From Eubacteriaceae bacterium (GTDB lineage Bacteria; Bacillota; Clostridia; Peptostreptococcales; Anaerovoracaceae): a stretch of 64,000 nt of DNA. The position numbers and the translations under genes are program-made. Positions within the stretch are counted from its first letter, which is position 1, and every line of letters begins with the position of its first letter. Shown here one piece after another: positions 32,272 to 41,713 of this stretch. The notes under the pieces are model-generated. The model had not been told where the DNA came from. It searched no databases and worked only from the letters and a program-made list of their open reading frames with translations. The stretch is taken from positions 1 to 64,000 of the forward strand of contig JALCRY010000007.1 of assembly GCA_022652985.1 (NCBI GenBank), read 5' to 3'.

Positions 32272-32607
32272 TCAGTGAGTATGATCAAGGAACTTGACAT
32301 CATCACCGATCTCTGCCCTGATCAGCTTTTCCATCTTTGCTGCGAACGGACACGGGTATCCGATCGGAGTGCCCTTGATGATGCATGAGGCAAATACTAT
32401 CGCCTCAGCGCCGCGTTTCACCAGATCCCTCGCACGCATCACTGACTTTTTACCCGGACATCCCCCGCAGCTGCAGAATCCGACTATTTCGATCTCCTCG
32501 TCAATACTTTCAAACACTCCCGTATGCTCCCTGACTGCTTTGAAATCCGCTGTTCCCGGGCAATAGTCTTCAGTCTGCATACATCTTATTATCCCAATTT
32601 TCATCAT
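32272..32607 (-). CDS. CGGC domain protein
   Basis: This 111-residue protein has GIIRCMQTEDYCPGT at the start, the name-giving CSCGGCPGKK at about residues 45-54, and FASCIIKGTPIGYPCP near 73-88. Several cysteines suggest metal or iron-sulphur binding. The family is common in anaerobes and its role is unknown. The start has AGGAG upstream. Confidence 0.88.
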   Translation of the reverse strand: MMKIGIIRCMQTEDYCPGTADFKAVREHTGVFESIDEEIEIVGFCSCGGCPGKKSVMRARDLVKRGAEAIVFASCIIKGTPIGYPCPFAAKMEKLIRAEIGDDVKFLDHTH

Positions 32608-32827
32608 GCTTCTCCTTTTGTTTTATTATTAGTAGATTGTTATCGTTCTTTTCAGTATATTATAGCAGACAACTATCATCAACATAAGAAATGGCAAATA
32701 ATCAAACCTTTCACCTGCGGCAGCGGCCTTTTCTTCTGAAATGGAAGAAAAAACCATCAATTCTGTCCCCGTAACTATTTCCGGCCGTTATGCTATAATT
32801 ATACAAAATCTGCAAAGGGGAAATAAT

Positions 32828-33394
32828 ATGATGACTGATCAGTCTCTGCTAATCACGCGCGCAGTACTGCTTGCTGCCGGCTATATACTTTATTCGATAG
32901 GATTCCGCGGTATTTTCCGGAAAGCGGGTGTCGCGCCCGGCAAAGCATTCATTCCGCTTTACCATTTCTATCCGGCTTTTGCGATCTGCTGGGAAGGACC
33001 GGCATCGGTCATCTGGCTGCTTTTCCAGGCAGTTGCAGTAATATCCAATTACCTTTATTCGGCGGGGGCGAATTCATCCGGCGCAGGCGTTCTCCAGGCC
33101 GCAAGTCTCATATGCGGAACAGGCGGACTGATTTTCATGATCATCTGGTCGTGCAATTTATCACATGCTTTCAGGCACGGCAAAGGCTTTATCCTCGGGC
33201 TGATTCTGCTGAACCCTTTCTTTATCATGGCTCTCGGTCTCGGTAAATCAGAATATGACACCGCTTATAAGCCTGTTACTGACAGTGCCGATGCGCAAAA
33301 AAACGGCAGCGACAGAAAATCCAAAATAAGGAAAGATCTGATCATTGCCGCAACTTTTGCCGTAATAGTTGTACTGTATTTTATTTTCAGATGA
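32828..33394 (+). CDS. DUF5684-type membrane protein
   Basis: This protein of 188 residues has about five membrane helices and the pattern typical of DUF5684: GVAPGKAFIPLYHFYPAFAI and HGKGFILGLILLNPFFIMAL. I place the start at the ATG at 32828, seven bases after AAAGGGG, instead of the ATG at 32741. The C-terminus has a charged stretch (DSADAQKNGSDRKSKIRK) followed by one more helix. The function is unknown; relatives often sit near signal peptidase genes, which are absent here. Confidence 0.78.
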   Translation: MMTDQSLLITRAVLLAAGYILYSIGFRGIFRKAGVAPGKAFIPLYHFYPAFAICWEGPASVIWLLFQAVAVISNYLYSAGANSSGAGVLQAASLICGTGGLIFMIIWSCNLSHAFRHGKGFILGLILLNPFFIMALGLGKSEYDTAYKPVTDSADAQKNGSDRKSKIRKDLIIAATFAVIVVLYFIFR

Positions 33395-33401
33395 TCCGCT
33401 G

Positions 33402-34100
33402 CTATCTCATCCGGTAACCTGCTCCCCACAGCGTTTCGATGCAGTCGATCGACGGGTCCGCCTCTTTCAGCTTTTCGCGGAGTCTGTTGATATGCACTGT
33501 AACAGTTGCATTGTCGCTCATAGCTTCCAGACCCCACACTTTTTCGAACAGCGTTTCCTTGGAAAAAACTATGCCCGGATTCTCCGCCAGAAACAGCAGA
33601 AGATCGAACTCCAGCTTCGCGAGGTTGATCTCGGTCTCGCCTGCGAATACCCTGCGCTCCTGAGGGATTATCCGCAGGCCGCCGATCTTTATCTCGTTCT
33701 TTTTGACCTCCGTGCCGCCGTCTGCCCGAAGACGTTCGTGCATCGCTATATGGGCTTTGACTCTGGCGACCATTTCCGGCGGGCTGAAAGGCTTTATCAT
33801 GTAATCGTCGGCGCCCAGACCCAGTCCGCGGATCTTGTCGACATCCTCTTTTCTGGCAGTCACCATCATTACAGGAATATCACTGCTCATCCTGATGGCC
33901 CGGCAGATCTCAAATCCGTCAATGCCCGGCAGCATCACATCGAGAATGATCATATCATATCCTCCGGCCATGGCCTTCTTCATGCCTTCAGTTCCGTCCG
34001 GTGCGATATCCGCCGCAAATCCGTTTGCCTCGAGATAGTCTCTTTCCAGCTCCGCTATCATCTGCTCATCTTCTACTATGAGTATTTTCTGTTCACTCAT
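33402..34100 (-). CDS. OmpR/PhoB-type response regulator
   Basis: This 232-residue regulator has a receiver domain with the phosphoacceptor aspartate in IILDVMLPGIDG near residue 53, TAR near 82 and KPF near 104. A winged-helix output domain follows (about 130-232), with TVTVHINRLREKL and GAGYRMR. It is the last gene of a five-gene operon; its start overlaps the sensor kinase gene by eight bases. It probably controls its own operon and other envelope genes. Confidence 0.95.
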   Translation of the reverse strand: MSEQKILIVEDEQMIAELERDYLEANGFAADIAPDGTEGMKKAMAGGYDMIILDVMLPGIDGFEICRAIRMSSDIPVMMVTARKEDVDKIRGLGLGADDYMIKPFSPPEMVARVKAHIAMHERLRADGGTEVKKNEIKIGGLRIIPQERRVFAGETEINLAKLEFDLLLFLAENPGIVFSKETLFEKVWGLEAMSDNATVTVHINRLREKLKEADPSIDCIETLWGAGYRMR

Positions 34101-35544
34101 CTTCTCCTCCTTCTGCCAGCGGAATATCCATTACGATAGCCAGTCCTCCGTCATTTTCCGCGTGTACGCTGCCTCCCTGCTGGACTATCAGCTGCCTGAC
34201 CACAGCAAGGCCTATACCGCTTCCTTCAGATGACCTCGTTCTGGATATATCGCCTCTGTAGAAGCATGTGAAAATGTTTTCCAGATCTTTTTCCGCCACT
34301 CCGGGTCCGTCGTCAGTGATGCGCACTTCCGCCCTTCCGGCATCCGTGACATGCAGAGAAACGCGAATATTGGAACTATCGCCTGTCCTGTATTTGATCG
34401 TATTGTCGATTATGTTGCGGTTGATCCTGCCCATTTCTTTTCTGTCGATCTTCGCCGTTACTTTCTCAGCCGGAACATCCAGAGAAATCGTCACATTGTC
34501 TTTTACGTACTCTGTGGAGATTTCCTCTGCGCTTTTCCGGTAATACTCTGTCAGATCTGTCAGTTCCATATTAAGATGTGTCTCGCCCATATCTACTCTG
34601 GAGAAATTCGTCAGATCTTCGACGAGATTTTCCAGCACGGTCGCACTGGTCTCGATTGCTTCGTAATATTTCATTTTCTTTTCCGGTGTAGAGGCGATCC
34701 CGTCGCGAAGTCCCGCTACATATCCCTTTATCGATGTCAGCGGCGTCCTCAGGTCATGCGAGATACCGTTGATCAGTTCTCTTCTGTACTGCTCATATCT
34801 GATACGCTCATCGACAGACTCTTTGAGTGATTTCCTCATCTCATTGAACTCGCTTATTGCGTCGCCCATTTCGTCATTTTTCGGATATACAATGTCAAAG
34901 TCCAGATTGCCTTCCCTGATCAGAGCGCTGGCCGTACTGAGCTTTCTCAGCGGCAGAAGGATATTCCGCGCGATCCACCACGACATGATCATATTCATCA
35001 GAACCACGACTGCGATTATTATGGCAATAAGGAATCCTATATAGAGCATGATGTAACGCTCCATGTAAGACATATCGCCTTTGCTGGCGGGTATGGAAGC
35101 CGTGCTGACCGCCACCGCTCTGTAATTATCCTCCGCCGAATAACATAGGACCACTGATGTCGACCCTTTTGTATACGTAAGATTGCTGTTGCGGTCGTAC
35201 AAATCTCCCACTGCTTTTTTCGCTTCAGCGATATCATCTTTGGTCAGACTGCTGTACATGACCTTCCCCTGATATACGATCCTGAAATGATAGCCGGCAG
35301 CTTTCATTTCGGATTTTACGCCTTTCAGATCTCCGCGCCATTCCAGCGTCTGCATTTCGCTCTGCGCGGTATAGATGCCGTCTCGGTCATCGAAAAGATT
35401 CTCCATCGTTTCCCAGGTCTGAGCGCCCGGACCGGCTGTGAAAATAGCCAGTATTACAACAGCGATCAGAACCGGTACCACGATTATGAGGATATCAGAC
35501 AGTATAAGTTTTTTTCTAATGTTCATTTTGAATTTCTTACGCAT
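34093..35544 (-). CDS. Sensor histidine kinase of the envelope operon
   Basis: This 483-residue membrane kinase has two helices (about 13-33 and 165-190) enclosing an extracytoplasmic sensor of about 130 residues, then HAMP (about 190-245), and HisKA with the phospho-His in GISHDLRTPLTSI. The ATPase has RNIIDNTIKY, DDGPGV and GSGIGLAVV. It overlaps the flanking genes by eight bases on each side, so all are co-translated. The signal is unknown; a cell-envelope stress or peptide signal is plausible given its operon partners. Confidence 0.94.
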   Translation of the reverse strand: MRKKFKMNIRKKLILSDILIIVVPVLIAVVILAIFTAGPGAQTWETMENLFDDRDGIYTAQSEMQTLEWRGDLKGVKSEMKAAGYHFRIVYQGKVMYSSLTKDDIAEAKKAVGDLYDRNSNLTYTKGSTSVVLCYSAEDNYRAVAVSTASIPASKGDMSYMERYIMLYIGFLIAIIIAVVVLMNMIMSWWIARNILLPLRKLSTASALIREGNLDFDIVYPKNDEMGDAISEFNEMRKSLKESVDERIRYEQYRRELINGISHDLRTPLTSIKGYVAGLRDGIASTPEKKMKYYEAIETSATVLENLVEDLTNFSRVDMGETHLNMELTDLTEYYRKSAEEISTEYVKDNVTISLDVPAEKVTAKIDRKEMGRINRNIIDNTIKYRTGDSSNIRVSLHVTDAGRAEVRITDDGPGVAEKDLENIFTCFYRGDISRTRSSEGSGIGLAVVRQLIVQQGGSVHAENDGGLAIVMDIPLAEGGEDE

Positions 35545-36643
35545 GCTGCTGGTCCGCCTTTGCTGCTTTTATTCTATACCGCATATTCAGTTCTGTCTCG
35601 CGTTTTTTCGCCTGTATGCCGTCTGCCGTGATCCTGTTTCTGATTTTTATTATTACCAGGAACATCCCTGTAATGATCATCCCGAGGTAGAAGCTCAGTC
35701 CACGGGAAAGCACCATGCCCGGTATAAGCGAGCCGCCTGTAAAAATTGCCGCAAATATCATCTTGAATGCGCCTTCGCCCGCACCGGTACCTCCCGGCAG
35801 CGGAACTGCCGCTATTCCTGCATTCAGCAGAGCCTGCAGAGAAAAAATCTCCAGCCAGCCTGCGCCGGAACAGCCGAGAGCACGATACACAAAATACGTA
35901 ACGCTGTAAATTGCCACAAGCTGGACCGCCGTTACAGCAATGTTTTTCGCCAGGACTCTGATATGCTTTCTGATGTAGAACGCTCCGTCGCGATATTCTT
36001 TCATTTGTTTCGATATCTTGCGTATAGCCTGCTTCTTATTGATTTTCAGACAGAACACCTTCATTTTTCTTTCGATAAAGCAGGCCGCCGCCGGGCAGAA
36101 CAAAAGCATGATGAGCACAGATAAAATGGATACGCTTATCGCGATCCCCGCATAAATAAGGACCTGCGTCGCAGTACTCAGTCCCGTTATGAAACTATGA
36201 TCATAGATGACTCCGAAAATGCCGAGAATTACACTGACAAGCTGGAATCCCATCAGTTCAACAAGCAGGGAAAGCGATCCGTGAGCGATCTGAACTTTAT
36301 TGCGGTTCATGTAATAAAGCTGCATCGGCTGTCCGCCGCTGGCGGACGGTGTTATGCCGCTGAAGAAAAACCCCGAAGCTCCGTACTCGAGATTCTCTAT
36401 GAAATGCGTTTTGTATCCCAGTGTTTTCAGCACGCGCCCGATATTCGAAGATTCGCAGCATACGAAAAGACACATGCATCCCACGCCTGCCGCCAGATAC
36501 AGCGGATCGGCGCCGCGCAGAGCAGACATCATCGTGCTGCGGTCGCAATTCCTGAAAACAACAGCGAAAACACAGATCACTATCACCGCGAAAGCGACTG
36601 CGCTCAAAACCAGTTTTTTATTTCTTTTTTGTTCATTTTCCAT
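35537..36643 (-). CDS. LPG-synthase-type transmembrane protein (UPF0104)
   Basis: This 368-residue integral membrane protein with about eight helices belongs to PF03706. The conserved loop GASGFFFSGITPSASGGQPM near residues 85-105 and LPGGTGAGEGAF are characteristic. Members are flippases or membrane parts of lysyl-phosphatidylglycerol synthases; the soluble transferase domain of MprF is absent, so this protein probably moves a lipid or polymer precursor. It is translated in the middle of the envelope operon. Confidence 0.88.
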   Translation of the reverse strand: MENEQKRNKKLVLSAVAFAVIVICVFAVVFRNCDRSTMMSALRGADPLYLAAGVGCMCLFVCCESSNIGRVLKTLGYKTHFIENLEYGASGFFFSGITPSASGGQPMQLYYMNRNKVQIAHGSLSLLVELMGFQLVSVILGIFGVIYDHSFITGLSTATQVLIYAGIAISVSILSVLIMLLFCPAAACFIERKMKVFCLKINKKQAIRKISKQMKEYRDGAFYIRKHIRVLAKNIAVTAVQLVAIYSVTYFVYRALGCSGAGWLEIFSLQALLNAGIAAVPLPGGTGAGEGAFKMIFAAIFTGGSLIPGMVLSRGLSFYLGMIITGMFLVIIKIRNRITADGIQAKKRETELNMRYRIKAAKADQQHA

Positions 36644-37349
36644 ATACTTCGTCCGCCTTCACAAACTCATATCCGGCCGATTTCCAAACCGGTATGACTT
36701 TTCTGAGAGCCTGTATCGTTCTGGCCGGAGCTGCATTCTCCCCCCGGCCGTCATGCAGACAAATCACGCTGCCGCTGTGTACCCTACGCCTCAGACGTCT
36801 GGCTATTTCTTCTGCAGTAATATCTCCGCGCCAGTCTTCGGCCATTACGGACCACAGGACCATTTTCATACCGTACTTGTGCATCATCCCCGCGAGCTGC
36901 AGGTTGATCGTGCCCCACGGCGGTCTGAAATATATTACATCCGTATCAAGCTGATGCATTATATCGACCGCACGCATGAATTCCTCCCGCGTATCACGCA
37001 TCCCCATAAAAAGTGGACATCTGTGATTCAGAGAATGCAGTCCGACAAGGTGCCCTTCATCTTTCATTCTCTGGATCAGTTCCGGATTCTTTTCTGCAGA
37101 CTCTGCAACAGCAAAGAACGAAGCACTGATATCATTTTCTTTTAAAAGATCCAAAAGCTCCGGTGTATACCTGGAATCAGGTCCGTCATCGAAGCTCAGA
37201 CAGATCGTTTTCCGTCCTGCAGACTTTTTCACCGCAGGTATTTTATTGGTTATATAATTGTTTACTCTTACCGCAGCTGTAGGCAGCATCGAATAACTCA
37301 GCAATACAGCTGCCGCGGCTATAGCCGCATTTTTATTTTTATCAGGCAT
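36633..37349 (-). CDS. Polysaccharide deacetylase (NodB domain)
   Basis: This 238-residue protein has an N-terminal membrane anchor (about residues 7-25) and an extracellular NodB domain. The metal and base residues are visible in LSFDDGPDSRYTP, LHSLNHRC and FRPPWGT, with CLHDGRG near the end. It would remove N-acetyl groups from peptidoglycan or another cell-wall glycan. The overlap with the glycosyltransferase and membrane-protein genes points to coordinated envelope modification. Confidence 0.92.
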   Translation of the reverse strand: MPDKNKNAAIAAAAVLLSYSMLPTAAVRVNNYITNKIPAVKKSAGRKTICLSFDDGPDSRYTPELLDLLKENDISASFFAVAESAEKNPELIQRMKDEGHLVGLHSLNHRCPLFMGMRDTREEFMRAVDIMHQLDTDVIYFRPPWGTINLQLAGMMHKYGMKMVLWSVMAEDWRGDITAEEIARRLRRRVHSGSVICLHDGRGENAAPARTIQALRKVIPVWKSAGYEFVKADEVYGK

Positions 37350-38412
37350 TTTTTCTTATCTCATCGATCGCTTCCGGAAGTCCGTGTCCGCTTATTTTAT
37401 TTTTGATGCATTTCATATTATTTCTCATCTTCACTATTTCGCTGCTGCCGTTCAGCATCGACTCGAGACACGCTTCGATATCATCGCCGTTGTGTAATAC
37501 TTTACCTATATTTTTTCTTTCGATATACATGGCATTCGTCTTTTCCTGAGACAGGAACGGATCTATCACCAGCATCGGCGTCTCGGCATATATCGCTTCG
37601 AACAAGGTTACTCCGCCCGCCTTGGAGATCAGCATATCAGATTTTGCCATATACCGGTAAACGTCATTGCAGTATCCGAGCACATCGACATTTTCATATT
37701 TCCCGTTCAGCTCTTCAAACAGCTCGCGGTTTTCGCCCGTTATGACAGTTGTATGTACATCCGGCTCTGCACTCAGATATTTCAGCATATCAGCCGCTCC
37801 CGGGATCAGTCCGAGACCGCCGCCCATTACAAGCACTTCTTTAGTATTTCCCGGCGAGGTTTTTCTGTCCAGAGATTTGAATTCTTTTCTGACAGGTATT
37901 CCGCCGACATATATTTTCCCGGGATCCACGCCTTTGCCGACCAGTTCCTGTCCTGTCGTTTCATCACCGACAATGTAGGCATCGGATGAATCCGATATCC
38001 ATGCGTTGTTTGTCTGGATATCCGTTATGCATATTATATATGGTATCGCATGGTTCTTTTTCTTGATGTAGTCGCCGACATATTTAGCTCCGACAGGCCA
38101 TGTCGAGACCAGAAGATCAGGAGAATATTCCCTGATAAGCTTGTCGAATCTGTAATTAAAAGCCTTCTCCAGCGGAGTGCCTTTCACATCTTCATCCACC
38201 TTATCCATTGCATTATACAGCCCGTGGTATTTACTCGCTATAATATTGAACAGCTTATATACAGGTCTGCTGAAAATCCGCAGGATATAAGCAAACAGAT
38301 CAACTATTACTACATCTGCATCTTCATATTTATGTTCAAGTTCATCTTTGACAGCGTCTGCCGCCGATTTATGTCCGTTGCCGAACATTCCTGTTAATAC
38401 TAAGATTCTCAT
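37342..38412 (-). CDS. MGDG synthase-type glycosyltransferase (UgtP-like)
   Basis: This 356-residue GT28 protein has an MGDG_synth N-terminal part starting with MRILVLTGMFGNGHKSAAD, in which GxGHxxAA is the conserved loop, and a C-terminal donor-binding part with ISKAGGVTLFEAI. It probably transfers glucose or galactose to diacylglycerol to make glycolipids that anchor lipoteichoic acid. It is the first gene of the five-gene operon. The donor sugar and the final lipid are not known. Confidence 0.9.
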   Translation of the reverse strand: MRILVLTGMFGNGHKSAADAVKDELEHKYEDADVVIVDLFAYILRIFSRPVYKLFNIIASKYHGLYNAMDKVDEDVKGTPLEKAFNYRFDKLIREYSPDLLVSTWPVGAKYVGDYIKKKNHAIPYIICITDIQTNNAWISDSSDAYIVGDETTGQELVGKGVDPGKIYVGGIPVRKEFKSLDRKTSPGNTKEVLVMGGGLGLIPGAADMLKYLSAEPDVHTTVITGENRELFEELNGKYENVDVLGYCNDVYRYMAKSDMLISKAGGVTLFEAIYAETPMLVIDPFLSQEKTNAMYIERKNIGKVLHNGDDIEACLESMLNGSSEIVKMRNNMKCIKNKISGHGLPEAIDEIRKNA

Positions 38413-38486
38413 TTCTTTTTCCTCCTATAGATACAATAGGATAAAAAAATAAATAAATTATAAACAATTCGTAAATAATCGGACAA

Positions 38487-38512
38487 GAAAAAGGCCGGTC
38501 TTGCGACCGGCC
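38487..38512 (-). terminator. Terminator after the dehydratase gene
   Basis: On the minus strand GGCCGGTC/GACCGGCC is an 8-bp GC-rich stem with a short loop, followed by TTTTTC. Confidence 0.85.
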
Positions 38513-38539
38513 GGGCACACATCTGCCCCATTCATATCA

Positions 38540-39508
38540 TTATTTTTCAGCGAAGATCTCCGCCATTTTGTCAAGTCCCCAGTTTCCGCCGGTGATGACC
38601 ATGCAGACCTTTTCGCCGGGTGAAACTTTCAGCTTGTTTTCTATCAGAGTGCCGAGGCAGATCGCGGATGAAGGCTCAGCGAGTATTTTCACATCGCGGG
38701 CTATCATGCGCACTGCTTCTTTCATTGTTTCGTCACGCACTGTTATCAGCTCGTCGACATTTTTTTCTATTACCGAAAAAGCATTTTCCTTCGGAACGGA
38801 AAGCTGCAGTCCGTCGGCAATAGTATGAGTGACCGGGATAGATGTCGGCCGTCCGTTGGCACGGCTTTTCTGAAATACCGCTGTCGCATCGGGTTCCGCG
38901 CCCACCACGCGTACAGACGTATCAAGACCCTTCACCGCCGTTGACACCCCTGAGATCAGACCGCCGCCGCCGATCGGGACTATTACCGTATCAACATCGC
39001 TGAGGTCTTCGAGTATCTCCATTCCTATCGTTCCCTGCCCCGCCATCACTGCCGGATCATCGTAAGCGTGTATCGGCACAAAGCCGTTCTCTGCCGCTAT
39101 TTCCAGAACTTTTTTCCACCTGACCTCATAGTCACCTTCAGCAAACATTATTTCGCCGCCCAGCGCTTCTGTATTCTCACGTTTCTGAACAGGCCCGTCA
39201 GGCTGCATAACTATTACCGCCCTGACTCCGAGCATCCTGCCCGCATACGCCACACCCTGCGCGTGATTTCCGGACGAAGTAGTTATCAGTCCGTGCGCCC
39301 GCTCTTCGGCGGATACGGACAAAGCCTTGCTCAGCGCCCCCCTGACTTTGAAAGCGCCGATCGGCTGGAATATCTCGGGCTTGATATATATTTCGCACCC
39401 GAATCTTTCTGAAAGCTTATATGATTTTATGATCGGCGTGCGTACGATATATGTTTCGATCCTTGCACGCGCTTCTTTTATGTCCTGCAGTGTAAGCGAA
39501 AAACTCAT
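38540..39508 (-). CDS. Threonine/serine dehydratase, EutB-like, without ACT domain
   Basis: This 322-residue fold-type II PLP enzyme has the PLP lysine in IGAFKVRGAL, TSSGNHAQGVAY as the substrate loop and GGGGLISG for the phosphate. It lacks the ACT domain of the ilvA gene at 994-2211, so it should be free of allosteric control. It lies 13 bases after the ornithine-cyclodeaminase-like gene. That pairing resembles eutB-eutC of hydroxyectoine catabolism, but the rest of that pathway is absent, so ordinary threonine or serine deamination is the safer call. Confidence 0.9.
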   Translation of the reverse strand: MSFSLTLQDIKEARARIETYIVRTPIIKSYKLSERFGCEIYIKPEIFQPIGAFKVRGALSKALSVSAEERAHGLITTSSGNHAQGVAYAGRMLGVRAVIVMQPDGPVQKRENTEALGGEIMFAEGDYEVRWKKVLEIAAENGFVPIHAYDDPAVMAGQGTIGMEILEDLSDVDTVIVPIGGGGLISGVSTAVKGLDTSVRVVGAEPDATAVFQKSRANGRPTSIPVTHTIADGLQLSVPKENAFSVIEKNVDELITVRDETMKEAVRMIARDVKILAEPSSAICLGTLIENKLKVSPGEKVCMVITGGNWGLDKMAEIFAEK

Positions 39509-39521
39509 TCTGCACCTCCTG

Positions 39522-40514
39522 CTATTTGAAAAACTCGAAGTATGTCCCGAGACCGCGTTCCCTGGCTTTCTTGTAAATGAGATTGGCCGTAGTATTGTCC
39601 TGAATAGCCATTCCCGTGGAATCGAACATTGTTATCTCATCATCGCTTTCGCGTCCTGTTTTTTCACCGAGCAGTATTTCGCCCAGCTCTGCGTGTATCT
39701 GATCGCGCGTAATGATATTTTCGTTTATTCCGTGCTGTGTCTCACCCTTTTTCACACACTGGTCTTTGGAATCGTTCACCAGTTTCACCTTGCGGAATAT
39801 TTCAGGATCATATTCCTGTTTGCCCGGAGAATCCGTACCGATCGCTACGATATGCGTACCCGGCTGTACCCAGTCAGCTTCGATCACGCTTCCCTTGCCT
39901 CTAGTTGTCGATACAAGAATATCTGCCTTTTCTACAGCTTCACGCTTTGTCGCTTCCACCGTCACAGGTATGCCGAGCTCGCTTTCCATATCCTCTTTGA
40001 ACTTTGCGCTGCTCTCAGGGAAAAGATCCCAGGCATGTATTTTTTTGATTCCGGCTACTCTGCTTATTGCGCGGGCTTCCATTCTCGCTTCTGTGCCCGT
40101 GCCTATCGAAGTAAGCTCCGAAGCATTTTTTCTGGCCAGTGCTCTCACTGAAACAGCGCCTGCCGCGCCTGTTCTGAAACCGGTGATAAGACTGCCGTCC
40201 ATTACACATGTCAGTGCGCATGTGCGGGCATCCCATAGAAGAACCGTTCCCATCCCTTTAGGAACACCGTATTTCGTTTCGTTTTCCGCGAATCCGCCCG
40301 ATGAAGCTTTCAGCGATATAACTTCTTCAGTGCTGTAATATCCGCCTTTGAAATCTATCTCGCCTCTAGGTTCCGGCATTGCGATGCCGAAATATTCAGG
40401 CTGCATGACTTTGCCGCTGTTGAAAGCCCTGTAACCTTCTGCAACCGCTTCGATGGTATCATCCATATTCAGGACCGAAGCGACTTCTTCTTTTGTCAGT
40501 AATAAAGTCTTCAT
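39522..40514 (-). CDS. Ornithine cyclodeaminase / mu-crystallin family enzyme
   Basis: I place the start at the ATG at 40514 (AAGGAGG upstream), which gives 330 residues. The family blocks are [39 protein letters not shown] and the nucleotide-binding [14 protein letters not shown], ending with [10 protein letters not shown]. Members convert ornithine to proline or reduce/oxidise imino and amino acids such as alanine. The actual substrate is unclear; the gene neighbours suggest amino acid catabolism and a EutC-type role is possible. Confidence 0.88.
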   Translation of the reverse strand: MKTLLLTKEEVASVLNMDDTIEAVAEGYRAFNSGKVMQPEYFGIAMPEPRGEIDFKGGYYSTEEVISLKASSGGFAENETKYGVPKGMGTVLLWDARTCALTCVMDGSLITGFRTGAAGAVSVRALARKNASELTSIGTGTEARMEARAISRVAGIKKIHAWDLFPESSAKFKEDMESELGIPVTVEATKREAVEKADILVSTTRGKGSVIEADWVQPGTHIVAIGTDSPGKQEYDPEIFRKVKLVNDSKDQCVKKGETQHGINENIITRDQIHAELGEILLGEKTGRESDDEITMFDSTGMAIQDNTTANLIYKKARERGLGTYFEFFK

Positions 40515-40630
40515 TTTTTCCTCCTTGCATGCAAGTATTATTTTGTTCTGTATTAAGTGTGCATCCGCGGACCGCCAAAGTCCAATACGGAATGGGTATA
40601 GCAGATATTCCCGCACTGCAGAACTATTCC

Positions 40631-41536
40631 TCACATCCTGCTGTTGTAATCAAGGCAGAAAGAAATGAAATCAGAAAAAAGTTTTCCGCTGTCCTCACGC
40701 GTAACGATGCTTATGGGCAGCGTTTCCTCCAGGTCGAAATGGCATATGCCTCCCGCATTAAGCATGCGCTCGTGATCGTCCGATATCATGAATCCGTCTC
40801 CCATCTGGAGAGACATGATTATGGCATCCACAGTCGAGCACAGGACCACCTGCGGCGATATGCCGTACTTCTCCGTGAGTGCTGCATGAGTCAGCACCTT
40901 CTGCGAAACGTGCTCTTTTTTCAGACAGTAAAGCTTCTGGCTGCCAAAATCCTCTATCTTCAGTTTTCTGCGGCCGAACAGCGGATTGCTGTCAGAATAT
41001 ATCACACAGTAATGCGCGTCTATCAGGTCGTAGGCCTGTATCCTGCTGACATTGCCGCTTTTGATATTGTTGTCTATAGTCGCCCGCTGCATTATCATAA
41101 TATCCAGCTGCTCATGTTTAAATTTATCTATCAGGAGCTCGACGTGATCCGAATCGAGAATGATATTTGCTTCTTCATTCTCATCCTTGAATGCACCCAT
41201 TACTGATCTCAGATATTTTGTCAGGTCCAGTCCCTCGCATACGCCCAGTCTTATCGTCTGTCCGTTCACATACTGCGTCTGTCTGATGTCAGCCAGTATC
41301 TCGTCGAACTTGATCTCGGAATCGGCAAAAAAGTCGCTGAGCTTCTGCCCCGCATCGGTCAGTTTAAGTTTTCTGCCTGTCCGGTCAAACAATGTCACAT
41401 CAAGTTCTTTTTCCAGCCTCGCTATACGCCGGCTCAGGACAGGCTGAGAAATATACAAGGAATTTGCAGCCCGGGAAAAGTTCATATACTTTGATGCCGC
41501 TAAAAAACATTCTACCTGTATACTGTCGATCGTCAT
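40631..41536 (-). CDS. LysR-family transcriptional regulator
   Basis: This 301-residue regulator has an N-terminal winged helix-turn-helix ([20 protein letters not shown]) and a C-terminal periplasmic-binding-type effector domain. The start has AGGAG upstream. It lies between the dehydratase/cyclodeaminase genes and the methionine-lyase/symporter genes, all on the same strand, and probably activates one or both groups in response to an amino acid or oxo acid. Confidence 0.93.
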   Translation of the reverse strand: MTIDSIQVECFLAASKYMNFSRAANSLYISQPVLSRRIARLEKELDVTLFDRTGRKLKLTDAGQKLSDFFADSEIKFDEILADIRQTQYVNGQTIRLGVCEGLDLTKYLRSVMGAFKDENEEANIILDSDHVELLIDKFKHEQLDIMIMQRATIDNNIKSGNVSRIQAYDLIDAHYCVIYSDSNPLFGRRKLKIEDFGSQKLYCLKKEHVSQKVLTHAALTEKYGISPQVVLCSTVDAIIMSLQMGDGFMISDDHERMLNAGGICHFDLEETLPISIVTREDSGKLFSDFISFCLDYNSRM

Positions 41537-41713
41537 AATTATGCTCCTGTCATCTTACACGCTTTATTTTTTCATCTTCATTATTTCTTCTGCCATATTG
41601 TAACACATTTTTTGTTATTTGCCGCATTGTCTCCAGACAGATCATCGGCCGCATAAATGCCGCCGATAGTCTGCTGTGATTATTAAATGTAATATTTGGC
41701 TCGAAACAGTGTG

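Noticed and set aside
38540-40514. A full ectoine/hydroxyectoine degradation locus
   Set aside because: Only eutB- and eutC-like genes are present; hydrolase (EutD/DoeA-type), deacetylase and aminotransferase genes are missing.
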